From assembly GCF_900660485.1 (NCBI RefSeq), contig NZ_LR214951.1, positions 62,001 through 126,000 of the forward strand: DNA of 64,000 nucleotides, in the 5' to 3' direction. Source of the DNA: Mesomycoplasma neurolyticum (GTDB lineage Bacteria > Bacillota_I > Bacilli_A > Mycoplasmatales > Metamycoplasmataceae). The notes beneath the pieces were generated by a model. It searched no databases. It saw nothing but the letters and a program-made list of their open reading frames with translations, and was not told the DNA's origin. A program made the translations under genes and the position numbers. Position 1 is the first letter of the stretch. Each line of letters begins with the position of its first letter. Below are positions 42,753 to 54,676 of the stretch, piece by piece.

Positions 42753-42944
42753 TTATCTAGTTTTTTTGTATATCTGTGGTTTTTTGTATACTGGTGGTAT
42801 ATAGTTGTAACGTTTTTTTGTAAAATTATTTTGTGAATGTGTTGTTTTGCTATGAGAAAATGATCTTGCAGCTCCACCACCACCAGCACTTAACAATAAA
42901 GCAATTACAAGTATTATCATAAATATTTTTGTTCTTTTTTTCAT
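42753..42944 (-). CDS. small secreted peptide, 63 residues
   Basis: The frame has an AAGGT ribosome site, a basic start MKKRTK and a hydrophobic stretch IFMIILVIALLLSAGGGGAA that looks like a signal peptide with a small-residue cleavage region. The remaining 35 residues are basic and rich in Ser, Thr, His, Tyr and Pro (YIPPVYKKPQIYKK). There is no lipobox. It sits between two paralogous surface-protein genes on the same strand. The family is unknown. Confidence 0.6.
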   Translation of the reverse strand: MKKRTKIFMIILVIALLLSAGGGGAARSFSHSKTTHSQNNFTKKRYNYIPPVYKKPQIYKKTR

Positions 42945-43062
42945 ATACTACCTTATTTTAAAAATATTTTATTTTGTATTTTAAATTATCATTAACTAAA
43001 AAAATTATAAAAAAAAATAAAAAAATATAATGAAATTTATATTTTTTTATTTGGTTATACTA

Positions 43063-46000
43063 TTATTTAGACTGTTTAGTTATAGGCATAGCGCCAGCGA
43101 CTGTTCTTCATTTTAATCCATTTCTTTTTTCTCTTGGGAATTTTATTTTAAAAGAAACAACTTGATCTTTAACGATTGCTTTTACGATATGATGTCTATA
43201 ACCTTCTTTGCTTTCAATTTGGGGTTTAGTAAAATTATCAACTTTAATTCATGCACTATTTAAACTTTTTTTGTATCAAAATTCATAACTATTTTTTTTA
43301 AAATAATCAGAATCATCTCAAAATGCAAATTCATACCCATATGTATAGATAGGTTGTCTTGTTTTAGAAGTTAATATTAATTCTGGATTATCATCATTTT
43401 CACTTGCTGATCAATAATGATTTGTTTTACTTAAAGGATAAAATACATATTTAGAAGATCAAGTTCCTTTTCAATTTGAATAATCACTTGAAGATGAAAT
43501 ATCTCATTTTTTTTCTCTTTCATTACTTGTAGGGTATTCTTCTAATTCTTTTGCTATGTAATCAGTTTTTATATCAAATGTAAGAGTTTTTGTTTTATCA
43601 CCTCTTGTTAGAATGTGCTCTATTTTAGATGTTCCATTAAAATCATTTACATTTGTATTTTTAGCTGAAACATTAATTGTTTTGTGGAAAATATTCCTGC
43701 TTATTTCTTTTAAATTAATTTCATATGGCAATCATTTTTTATCTTTAATAATTTTTTGAATTTTATTAAATGATTGATCTTTTTTATTTTCTTCTTCAAT
43801 TAAATATTCAGTATTTGTTTTGTATTGTCAAGTAATTTCTTTTTCAATTTGTGCTTTTATTTCGTTGTCAGCCTCTGCTTTTATTATAAATTTTGCTTTT
43901 CTTTCATGAGTATTTTCATTTTCACTTAAATTTTCAAAAACTAATTCTATTTTAGGATTATTTTTTAAATTAACTGAAATATTTTCAATTTCAAAATTAT
44001 TAAATTTATTATTTTTAATTTCAAAATATTGATTTAATTCACCATTTAAATAATCTTTTAATCAAGGTTTATCTTTGATGTCTACATTATCTTGAATATT
44101 AATTTCAATTTTATTTAACTCATTTTTTAATTGATTTTCAAATGCATTTTTTGTTATAAAATCAGTGAAAAGTGCTTTGTATATTTTAAAAACTTGTGTT
44201 TTATTTGTTGAATCAGAAACTTTTATTTCAAAAATATATTGATTATCATTAATTTTGTTAAGATTCAAAATTTCATAATTAAGTTTATTTTCATTTGTAT
44301 TTTTAATTTCAAATACATTTTTAGATAAATTGAAAAATGCTTTATTTTGATTTGATTTAAATGTTGGTTTTAATTCAGAAGCATTAAAAACCTCATGAAT
44401 ATTATTTATTTTTTGAAAGATTTGCTGTAAGGCTCAGTTTGATTCATTTAAGTATTCAAAATTTTTTATTAATAAATTATTTGTTTTTTCTAAAGAATTA
44501 AATAATTTATTTTTGAGTTCTTCTGGTTTTGTTGAAAAATCATTTTCAATATTTTTAAATTCGTTTAAAATATCTCCCAATGTTTTATATACATTAATTT
44601 CATTTTCAAGACTCAATGCTTTATCATTAGTGTTTTGGAATTCATTTAATTTCTGTGATTTTTCAATAATTTTTTCATTTAAAATATTTGTTTTGTTTTT
44701 TCGAATAAAATTTATTTCATCAATCATGCTTAAAATATCATTATTAAAATTTTCACTATTGTTCAATTCATTTAAATTTTTGTTATTTGTATCATTGATT
44801 AATGGTGTGTTTATTTCTTTTTTATTAAAATTAATTCATTTTTCTATTTCATTTACTGAGTTTTTTAAACCTTCTCAATGTTCATCAATAATTTCATCGT
44901 CTTTTAAATTACTTAAATTATTTATATCATTTTTGTATTTAGACATTAAAACATTTATTTTTTCTGAAAAATTATTCGCTATTTTAGTAACTTGTTCATC
45001 AATTTTTGAAACATTATTTTCATCAATATTTGTCAATGTATTTATTTTGCTTATGAATTCTTTTAAATTTTCACTTGATAAATTATTTTCTAATTTTAAA
45101 AACACTTCATTTATTTCATTAAATTTTTCATAATCATCAGTTGAATTTTTTATTTTTTCTAATTCTTGCAATAATTCATTCTTTAAATCATTTTTTATTT
45201 TATTAATTTTTTCATAATCATCTTTTATGTTTTTTAATATTATTTGATATTCTTTTTCTTGATTAATTAAAAAATCAATAATTTCATTTGAATTTTTTTC
45301 ATTTTTTGGAAATTTTTTAATATTTTCTGAAATTTTATTTAATTTTTTAAAATTGTTTTTAAAACTATTATAAGCAAGTTCTAATTTATTTTTTTCATTT
45401 ATATAATTATCATTTTCAATATCAGTATTTTCAAGTATTGTGAATAATTTTTGAAATTTTTTATCATCTAGTAAAAAATCTTTTATATTATTTTCATCAT
45501 TTACAAAATCAAAAATTTGTTTTTCAACTTGATCAAAAATATTTTGAATTTTTTCATTTATTTTTTCAATTTTTTTCTTATTATCATTTTGATATTCATA
45601 AATGTTTTTCAAATCATTTTTCAATTTTAAAAATTGATTTTCAAAATTAATAAAATCTTTAGTTTTTATGTGTTTATTTTTTTCATAAAAAGAACTAAAG
45701 TTTTTAATTTCGTTAAAAATATTATTTTTTTGTTTTTCAGCTAATTCCAAATTTTCTTGAACAGTTAAAGCTTTTTTATCTAACTCTAGAATAAGTTCCT
45801 TAACTTTATTTTTATTTTTTAAAACTGAAATAGTATTTTCTTGAGCATCTAAAGTTAAAAGTAAAATATTTAATTCCTCTTTTTGATTTTGAATTAATTT
45901 TAAAATTTTATTCAAATCATTTATTTTTTTTATTTTATTTTGTATTAATAATTCTAACTTTTTTTCTTTTTTGTCATCAATATATTTAATTGTTTCATTA

Positions 46001-46170
46001 TTTTTGTTGTTTATAATTTCTTGATGTTTTAGTGATATAGTTTGAGGAAAATGATCATTTTGTTTATTATTTAAAACAAAAAATAAAGAAGCAGGAACAA
46101 TAACTGCCAATGGAATTAATGGTCCTGCATAAATTAAAATTTTTCTATTTTTTTCTTTTTCTCTTTTCAT
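43063..46170 (-). CDS. large surface protein with long coiled coil
   Basis: 1035 residues. A basic N-terminus and one hydrophobic segment (about residues 10-33) with no Cys give an anchor. Residues 50-570 are almost entirely heptad-like Lys/Glu/Asn/Ile/Leu coiled coil. The C-terminal 450 residues repeat the strand-rich modules and terminal domain of the 40622-42451 protein. The layout is a stalk with a head at the tip. Two TGA codons split the frame in standard code. AGAGGT precedes the ATG, and pheT ends 40 bases upstream without a terminator. Function unknown; an adhesin-like role is inference. Confidence 0.85.
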
Positions 46171-46210
46171 AATTTAAACCTCTAAAAATTAAACTTTAAT
46201 TTTAAACAAT

Positions 46211-48370
46211 CTAACTATTATACTTTAAATCTATTTTTTTAGAAGTTTTTTCATCGCAGACAATTTGAATAGTTACTTTTTTAATATTGTCCTGAATAAA
46301 AATATCTTTTATTTTTATGTTGTAAATATTGTCTAATTCATTATTTAAAGTTTTTATTTTTGAACTAATACTTTCTTTTTCTTGAAGTTCAAATGTTAAA
46401 TCCCTAATTTTTAATGGTAAATTATCATAATTTTGAAATTCATTAACAATATAATTTTTTGCTTTTTCTATATTAATTTCAGCATAAAATGCATTAGTTT
46501 TACTAATAAATGGAGATATTTTTCCAATTCAACCAATTTTTACATTATCTTTTAAAATAAAAGCACTTACATTATTGTGAAAAATTTCATTATTTGTTCT
46601 TTCGAAAGTAAAATCACTATTAAATAAATTTAAAATAATTTGTTTTAAATCATTAAAATTTTTAGTTGTACTTGCTAAACATAAAACTTTGTTTCAAGAA
46701 TTTACCATTCCAATTTCAAAAATGGAAATATCATTAATTTTTCTTTTTTGATTATATTCTATTATTTCTTCTAATGAAATAGACAATGAATTTCTAATTT
46801 GTTCTCTTTCTTTTGAAACAAATGTTTTAAGAGTTAAATTATCTTTAAAATCAAATGGATTGAAAATATTTTTTTCAAATGAAGTTAATGTGTAACTTCT
46901 CACTTCATGAAAACCATTAGCAGCAACTTCTTCTTTTAATGTATCTAGTGATTGGATTGAAAAAGTTTGATTTTTAGGCTGTAGTTCTTTAATTTTTGAA
47001 TAACCATAAAATCTTAAAATTTCTTCAATTATATCATTTATGTTTTCAACATCATTTCTATAATTGGGAATAATAATTTTGTCGTTTTTAAAAATAAATC
47101 CTAAAATTTCAAGCGATTTTTTAACTTTTGTAAAATCTAAACTATTTGTTATATTAAAACCAGCAATTTTATTTATTTTATCTTTGTCAAAAAATAATGT
47201 TTTATTTTCTGGTTTTTTTAAATTAATAGGTTCAGAAAAAATACTTAAATAATTACTTAAATATTTATGACCTAATTCCATAGTTCCAAAAGAAATATTT
47301 TTAGATGATTGCTTAAATGAATTTGTTTCAAGTTTTAATTGTTTTTGTGTATCTCTAATATTTTTAATTGGAAACTTTCCAATTTCAAATATTAGATTTT
47401 CACTATCATCATTTAAAGAATACTTTTCTATTCCAATTATCCCAGCAATAGAAACAATGTTTTTATTTCCATCAACAATTCCTAGTGAATTATCAAAATT
47501 AATTTCTTTTCCACCAAGAACTTTTGTAGTTTGACTAAATAATTTCGCTTTCAAAGGCGAATTAATCATTTTTTTATTATATGCATGATTTGGCATACCT
47601 GAAAGTAAAAAAATTAAATTACTTAAATCTATATAAGGACTAATAAGTTTGATGTTAGATTTCAAAATTAAAAATGAATCATTAATAGTGAGTTTGAACT
47701 TTTTATCTACTTTAGCTTCAATTCCTGTTAAAACCCCTAAATTATTCTGAAATTCAAAAGTAGTTTTTAAATTAGGATTTTGAAACTCTATTTCTTTAAA
47801 TGTGCTATGAAAAAAAGCCGCCAATTCTCTTGCCATTATGTAATATGAATTTGCATCAGGACGATTTGATAAAATTGTAACATTTATCAAATAATCATCA
47901 AGATCGAAATAATCTAATGGATCTAAATTTAAATCAACTTTATCAAAGGTAAAAATGCCATTTTCAAATTTTTTTCAAACTAAATTTTTGTCAAAACCTA
48001 ATTCATCTAAGGAAACTAACATTCCTTCTGAAATTATGCCCTTAAGTTCTTTTTCGGTGAAAATTATATTTTTACTTTTGCTTCCAGGTACAAAAGCCAT
48101 GATATAGTCATTAGCTTTTACATTTGTTGCATTTGTTTGAATAATTCTAGTTTTGTCATTAAATTCTATTTCACAAACTGTCAATTTATCAGCATTAGGA
48201 TTTTTATATGTTTTAATAATATGCCCAAATTTAATACCTTCTATTTCATTGAATTTTCAATATTCTTCTACCTCAAATCCAATAGAATTAATCGCATCAA
48301 CTACATTTTTTATTTGAATCTGTGACTCTAAATTAGCCATTTGCTTAAGTTTTTTAAAAGAAAAAATCAT
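46211..48370 (-). CDS. pheT: phenylalanyl-tRNA synthetase beta subunit
   Basis: 719 residues, within the range of mycoplasmal PheT. Seen in order: the N-terminal tRNA-binding EMAP-like domain (NADKLTVCEI, EGMLVSLDELG), the B3/B4 editing region (RELAAFF, SGMPNHAYN), the B5 domain with DVENINDIIEEILRFYGY, and the C-terminal anticodon-binding domain (IGKISPFISK, LRDLTFEL-like IRDLTFEL). The ATG shares one base with the pheS stop (TAATG). It forms the alpha2-beta2 enzyme with PheS. Confidence 0.95.
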
Positions 48371-49317
48371 TATTTTACCTTTCTAAATTGATTTAAAAAT
48401 CTTAAATCATTTTTATATAATTCTCTAATATCACTAATTTTATATTTTATCATAGCTAATCTTTCTATTCCGATGCCAGCTGCAAAAGCATTCATGTCGT
48501 TTGTATAACCAGCTATTTTTAAAACATTGTGATGCAACATACCTGCACCTAAAACTTCAATTCAGTTATTTTTATATAGAACATCCACTTCAACTGATGG
48601 TTCAGTAAAAGGAAAGTAAGAAGGTCTCAATCTAATTTCGACTTTTTCCTCTAAAACATAGGATAAAAATGATTTTAAAGTTCAAATTAAATTTGGGAAA
48701 TTTACATAACCAACATTTACAAAATCTAATTGTGTAAATTGATGTGAATGTGTTTGATCATCTTCATCATTTCTATAAACTTTACCAATTGAAAATTGTG
48801 CAAAACTTTTATTTTTGTTCTTTTCTAAAACTAAAGCACTTATCCCCGTGTTATGTGTTCTAAGTAAAATATTTTCATCAAAAAACAATGAATCTTGCAT
48901 TTCTCTAGCTGGGTGACTTTTAGGAATGTTTAATCTTTCAAAATTATATTCATCATTAGTTATTTCACTTTCTTCCATTTCAAAATATCCATTTTGTAAA
49001 AATCATTCTTTTATTCTTTGGATAATCAAAGTCAATGGATGTAATGTGGAATTATTATACAAAGGTTCTTCTACATCAATTCATTCATTCTCTATTTGTT
49101 TATAAATTTTATTTTTTTCAATTTTTTCTGCTAGTAATTGAAATTGAATTTCTATATTTTCTTTTAATGTTTTTATTTGTTTTCCTATTAAAATTTTCTC
49201 ATCCTTATTTGCAGTTTTAAGTTTTTGTGTTAAAGCAAAAATTTCTCCGTTTGGTCCGTAAAATTTATTTTTAGCAAGTTTTAAGTCTTCTAATGTTTTA
49301 ATCTCATTCAAATTCAT
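48370..49317 (-). CDS. pheS: phenylalanyl-tRNA synthetase alpha subunit
   Basis: 315 residues; the N-terminal coiled-coil arm is followed by the class II catalytic core. Motif 2 region is [23 protein letters not shown], Phe-binding is around [17 protein letters not shown], and motif 3 is [11 protein letters not shown]...[20 protein letters not shown] precedes the ATG. Divergent from cls, with only about 45 bases between the two start codons. Confidence 0.96.
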
Positions 49318-49342
49318 TTTTACTCCTTAGTTTTTTGTTTTA

Positions 49343-49353
49343 TTTGCTATAAT
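49343..49353 (+). promoter_or_regulatory. extended -10 promoter of cls
   Basis: TTTGCTATAAT ends 8 bases before the cls ATG, again without a ribosome site, so the message looks leaderless. The sequence is the same as upstream of topA. Confidence 0.68.
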
Positions 49354-49361
49354 TTTACCAA

Positions 49362-50879
49362 ATGATTAAAAATAAATACATTCAAAAAGTGCTTTATATT
49401 TTATTTTTATTAGTTTTAACAACGCTATTTCTTGTGTTAGGTTGGTTTTTTTATAAATTGTTAAAAAAATCTTGAAGTATAGAAATAATAGTTGCATTTT
49501 TTCTTTTTTATATTCTTAATATTTTATCAATAATTTTTATTTTAAATCAAGAAAGACATATTGATGCAAAAATTTCTTGAATTTTATTTATGATTTTTTT
49601 TCCATTTTTAGGTCAAAGTCTTTTTGTTATTTTTGGAAGAAAATACCATAAAAGAATTAGTGAACTACAATATTTAAAACAAAAAAATAATTTTCATCAT
49701 TATCAATATGAAAAAGAAAATAAAAAATTTTTAGCTCAAAGTAATTATTTCCATCAAATAAATTCAATATTTGGAAATACACCGAAAAATTTTGAATACA
49801 ATTTTATTTTTAATGGTTTTGATTTTTATGAAACAATGTTTCAAGATATCATGAGAGCAAAAAAATTTGTTCATATTGAAATTTTTATTGTTAAAAAAAG
49901 TTTTATTTGAAACAGATTAAAAACTATTTTAATCAAAAAAGCTAAAGAAGGTGTTGAAATACGGTTGATACTTGATGGTTTAGGTTCGTATGAAGTTTTA
50001 AAAAAAGATAAAGAAATGTTAAAAAAAGAAAATATTCAACTTATCACTTATAACAAATTAAAATTTCCTTTTATTTCATCTAGAAGTTTTTATAGAATCC
50101 ACAAAAAAATTTTTATTATAGATGGAGAAATTGCATATATTGGCGGAAACAATATTTCTGATGAATATTCAAATTTTAGCCCATATTACGGTATTTGATT
50201 TGATACTAATTTAAGATTGGAAGGACCTATTGTTGAAGATATTTCACAAGCTTTTGTTGATGATTGAAATTCGTGAACTAATCATGAAATTATTTCTAGC
50301 CATAAATATGTACACAAAAATGAGACAAAAACCTTTGATAATCTAGGGGCAATCTTTCAAGGCGGCCCCAATGTTGACATATCACTATTAGAAACTTATT
50401 TAATTCAATTATTTTATAGCTCTAAAAAAGAAATAAAAATTTTTACACCTTATTTTATTCCGACAGAAAGGATATTTATTGCTTTAAAAGAAATTTTAAT
50501 GACTAATAGAAAAATTAAAATTTACATTCCAGGTAAATTTGATAAAAATTATGTCAAACCTTTTACTTTATATTATTGCAGAGAACTTGAAAAATTAGGG
50601 GCTGAAATTTTTAGTTATGAAAATTCTTTCGCCCATAGTAAAGCGATTATTATTGATGATGAAATAGGTTATATTGGAACTATGAACTTAGATATTCGAA
50701 GTTTGTATTCGCAATATGAAATTAATATTTTAATAACAGGTAATGCTATTAATGAATATTTACAACATATTGAATATTTAAAGAAGCATGATGTTATAAC
50801 ACCTTTTTTTAAGAAAAAAAATAATAAAAAACATAGAATTAATAAAATTTTTGTTTTATTATTTAAACCATTACTTTAA
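49362..50879 (+). CDS. cls: cardiolipin synthase (phospholipase D family)
   Basis: 505 residues. Three N-terminal hydrophobic segments anchor it in the membrane. Two HKD motifs are present: RIHKKIFIIDGEIAYIGGNN and FAHSKAIIIDDEIGYIGTMN, each with His, Lys and Asp. It condenses phosphatidylglycerol into cardiolipin. It is read from a promoter so close to the ATG that the message may be leaderless. Five or so TGA codons. Confidence 0.94.
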
Positions 50880-50949
50880 TTTTAATAATAAATATGCTAA
50901 AATTATTTAAGTAAATTAAATAAAAATTTAAAATAAATAAGGAGACAAA

Positions 50950-51216
50950 ATGGTATCATTCACTGCTAAAATAGTAGATCCTTTAGGATTACACGCTAGA
51001 CCTGCATCTAAAATAGCACAAATAGCTGCTAAATTTCCAGCAGAAATTAAAATTATTACTTCTGATAATAGAATAGCTAATGCTAAATCAATTATGAATA
51101 TTATGTCATTAGGGATCAAGGCTGGTTCTACTTTAATAGTTGAAGTTTCAGGAGAAAATGAAAGTGCAGTTTTAGAAACTATTAAAAAAACAATGATTGA
51201 AAATAATTTAATTTAA
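50950..51216 (+). CDS. ptsH: phosphocarrier protein HPr
   Basis: 88 residues. The active-site His lies in GLHARPASK and the regulatory Ser in NAKSIMNIMSLG, the form recognised by HPr kinase. It passes phosphate from enzyme I to the sugar-specific PTS permeases. AAGGAGAC precedes the ATG. Confidence 0.97.
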   Translation: MVSFTAKIVDPLGLHARPASKIAQIAAKFPAEIKIITSDNRIANAKSIMNIMSLGIKAGSTLIVEVSGENESAVLETIKKTMIENNLI

Positions 51217-51233
51217 TAAGTCTTAAATTTTCA

Positions 51234-51268
51234 AAAAAATAGAATGTCAACTAGACATTCTATTTTTT
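51234..51268. terminator. bidirectional terminator between ptsH and pgk
   Basis: AAATAGAATGTC and GACATTCTATTT pair around AACTA, with T runs on both sides. Confidence 0.9.
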
Positions 51269-51278
51269 ATTTATCACT

Positions 51279-52496
51279 TTATTTATCATGGATAGCAGCT
51301 ATACCAGGAAGTGTTTTGCCTTCTAAAAATTCAATTGAAGCCCCTCCACCAGTTGAAATATGGTTGAATGCTGATTCATATCCTAATTTTTCAACAGCAG
51401 CTATTGAATCACCACCACCAACTACTTTATAACCACCTCTAATTTTTGAAATAGTTTTAGCAATTTCTTCTGTTCCATGTTTGAAATTATCCAATTCTGT
51501 AATACCAACAGGTCCATTTCATAAAATTGTTTTAGCTTTCTTTAATTCAGAACTAAATAATGCAATTGTATATTGTCCAATATCCATTCCCATTTCATTA
51601 ACATTAATTTTAAAAGGATTTGTGTTTCCATTTTCAACTCTTGGTTGATTTTCAAAATTAATTCCAATTGCATTGTCGACAGGTAAAATAAGTTTTTTAC
51701 CATATTTTTTAATTAAACTTTCTGCTAATTCAACTTTTGATAAATCTAATAATGACTCACCAACATCATATCCAAGTGCATATCTAAAGGTGAATGCCAT
51801 TCCACCACCAATTAAAACTTTATCTGCTTTTTCTAATAAGCTAGATACTATATTAATTTTATCTGATATCTTAGCTCCACCAATAACAGCAACAAAAGGT
51901 CTTTGAGGATTTACTAATACTTTATTTAAAGCTTTGATCTCTTTTTCCATTAAATATCCCATAGCTGCCACTTCAATGTTATTTGATATCCCCACATTAG
52001 ATGCATGGCTTCTATGTGCAGTTCCAAAAGCATCATTAATAAACACATCTCCAAGTGATGCTCAATATTTTCCTAGTTCTTCACTATTTTTTGATTCAGA
52101 TTTATCATTTAAGTCTTCAAATCTTGTATTTTCAACTAATAAAACATCACCTTCATTCATTTGCGCAATTTTATTTTCTAAAATTTCACCTCTTGTTTCT
52201 GGCACAAAAATAACATTTTTGTTTAATAATTTACTTAGTTCATCTGCAACTGGTTTTAAAGTTTTGTTTATTTTATCTTCTTCTGATTTAACTCTTCCCA
52301 AATGTGAAAAAATAATCGCTTTTCCTTTATCATCTATAACTTTTTGTATTGTTTTTAAAGATGCTTGAATTCTTTTTATAGAAGTGATTTTTCCTTCAAC
52401 AATAGGGACATTAAAATCTACTCTGATCAAAACTTTTTTTCCCTCAAGTTTTAAGTCATCAATTCTATATTTTTTTTCTAAATCTTTTAATTCCAT
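51279..52496 (-). CDS. pgk: phosphoglycerate kinase
   Basis: 405 residues. Substrate-binding [24 protein letters not shown], the hinge segment [28 protein letters not shown] and the C-terminal nucleotide loop [13 protein letters not shown] are all intact. It makes ATP from 1,3-bisphosphoglycerate. The ribosome site is AAAGGAAA. Two TGA codons cut it into three in standard code. Confidence 0.97.
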
Positions 52497-52764
52497 ATTT
52501 TCCTTTCGAGTATTTATTATATACTAACAATAAGTTTAGCACTTTTTATGCTATATTTACAAAATATTTTTTTTATTTTTGTAATAATTTAATTTTATTT
52601 AATAAAATAGTATAATTAAATGCAACAATTTTAAAAAATAGTGTAAAATTTTAATAATTAGTTTAAAAGTAAAAAAATAAACACAAAAAAATATTCGTTG
52701 TTTTTAAAGTTTAATATTTTATTAAAATAAAGAATAAATCTAAAATAATGCAGGAGAAAAAAAC

Positions 52765-54630
52765 ATGATATTAAAGTTTTATTGTTCAAAAATCAAAAAT
52801 AAAAAAACAGGTGAATTTGAATATCGTTTTAAAGCGATGAAGGAGAAAGAATATAAAATTTTTCATTCTCTAGAAGAAACTATAGAACACTTGAAATCTT
52901 TAAAACTTAATGCAACTATGTGATTAAGAGAAAACGAGGTTTTTGTTAGTTCAATTAAAACTAGAATTGATGAAGATCAAGAAAATGTTGAGGTTGAAAT
53001 TGTTCACTTTAAAAATAAAAAGGAAGAAGATATTACCACTTCGGTTGAAAAAGAAGTTGTTGAAATTCCTACTCCAATTTATGATATACCTGTTGAAGTT
53101 GAGCAACCAGAAATTTTAACTCAATCAAATTATACAATAACAACAGCAAGTTTTAATCTCGATGATGTTCAAGCTATTAAAGAAGAAATTATTGCAAAAA
53201 GAGCAACTAGAGAGTATGTTATTGAAGAAGGTTATGTTTCTGATTTAGATGATATAGATATTCATCATAAAAATCTTGATGATACATGTGAGCTATGTAT
53301 TGGTGACACTTCTACATATCATTTAACTGATACACATATGCATAATTTGAATGTATTAGATAATGAAGAACCAACAGATGAAGTTATCTATGAATACCAA
53401 GAAGAAGTAATTGAATCTGAACCTACTTTTTCAGTTGATGAAACTGAAAAATATGAATATATCGAAATTGAACCTACCCCTGAACCTGATTTTGAATGTC
53501 AAGATTGTAAATTATTACAAAATGAAAATGAATTATTAGACGAATTCTCACCTTGTCATGGTTGCGAAGTAGCAAATTTACTTCCTGAAGCTGAAGAAAT
53601 TATTTTTGAGCCTGAACCAGAATTTGATCCAACAAATGATCTTTTATATGGTAAATATCCTGAATACGATGAATTCGAAGAGCAACCTGAATGTCCTAGA
53701 TGTAATAATCTATGAAGTGATGATGAATTTTCAAATAACTTAATACAGCAAGAAGGAATGTCTGAATGAGAATTTAAAGAGGATTATATTGTTGAATCAG
53801 AAGTTGATAGATGAACAAGTGCTTTAGGATCAGAATGCAACTGTGAAAATAATGAAGTGTGCATGAATTTAGATGAAGAAATATTGGATTTAAATACTCA
53901 AATTTCTGCTTTAGAAGAAACAGTTCCAGCACCTATTGTTGAAGAAGAAATTCAAATTTGTGAAGAATGTGAAAAAGATAAAAATGACTTTATCAAAGAA
54001 GAGGAAGACCATTTAGCTAAATTAAATATTCATGGACATCAATGAGAAGAACATGAATTATGATGTAGAGAATGCAAGATTATCAATGCTGATATTAGTC
54101 TTTGAGAATACAATTCTAGAACACAAAAGATTATGGATGAATCACCAGAAATAGGTCATGATCTTTGTTCTATGGATTGAGAAATCGATAAAGACCCTTT
54201 ATCTATTGATGTATTAAAAGATGACATTTTAGATGAAAAAGAAATGGTTGTTGATTTATCTAGAGATGATTTAGTAGTTTCAGGAAAAGTATTAACATAC
54301 AATCAAAATGAAAACATAATTGATGATGGAAATTATGTATTATGAAATCAAGTTACAAATGAAATTATTCCTGTTAATGTAATGGATATCACAGACATTA
54401 ATGCGAGAGATAATCTTCATGTTCGAATGGCTGATGAAATTAACATTATTAATAGAGATTGTGTTGAAGTTTCAAAAGAAGATACAGAATATGCTGTTGA
54501 AAGAAATGAAAATTTTTTGGTTGAAACACTTTGAACTAGAACTAATTTTGCATTATGATTTATTTTATGAATTACAATCGCAATATTTATTTTACTCTTT
54601 ATAATATTTATGATATTATTCTTTGTTTAA
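52765..54630 (+). CDS. acidic tail-anchored protein with multiple CxxC motifs
   Basis: 621 residues, not recognised. The first 75 residues are a small basic, mixed-structure domain (LKFYCSKIKNKKTGEFEYRF). The rest is strongly acidic, rich in Glu, Asp, Pro and Ile. It contains six CxxC pairs (C175/178, C245/248, C264/267, C310/313, C399/402, C434/437) and a C-x-C with a nearby third Cys at 358/360/366, like metal-binding or redox knuckles. The last 28 residues are one hydrophobic segment ending the protein, so it is probably C-tail anchored with the acidic part in the cytoplasm. AGGAGAAAAAAAC precedes the ATG. Own terminator follows. Confidence 0.85.
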
Positions 54631-54663
54631 TTAAAAAAACACCAAAAATTGGTGTTTTTTTAA
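54631..54663. terminator. bidirectional terminator between the CxxC gene and pepF
   Basis: TTAAAAAAACACCAA and its perfect complement around an AAA loop. Confidence 0.92.
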
Positions 54664-54676
54664 TTAACTTAAATAT

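Noticed and set aside
44513-45133. Plus-strand ORF of 206 codons rich in Ser, Phe and Leu
   Set aside because: It is the antisense shadow of the coiled-coil surface protein; the composition is what Lys/Glu/Asn codons give when reversed.
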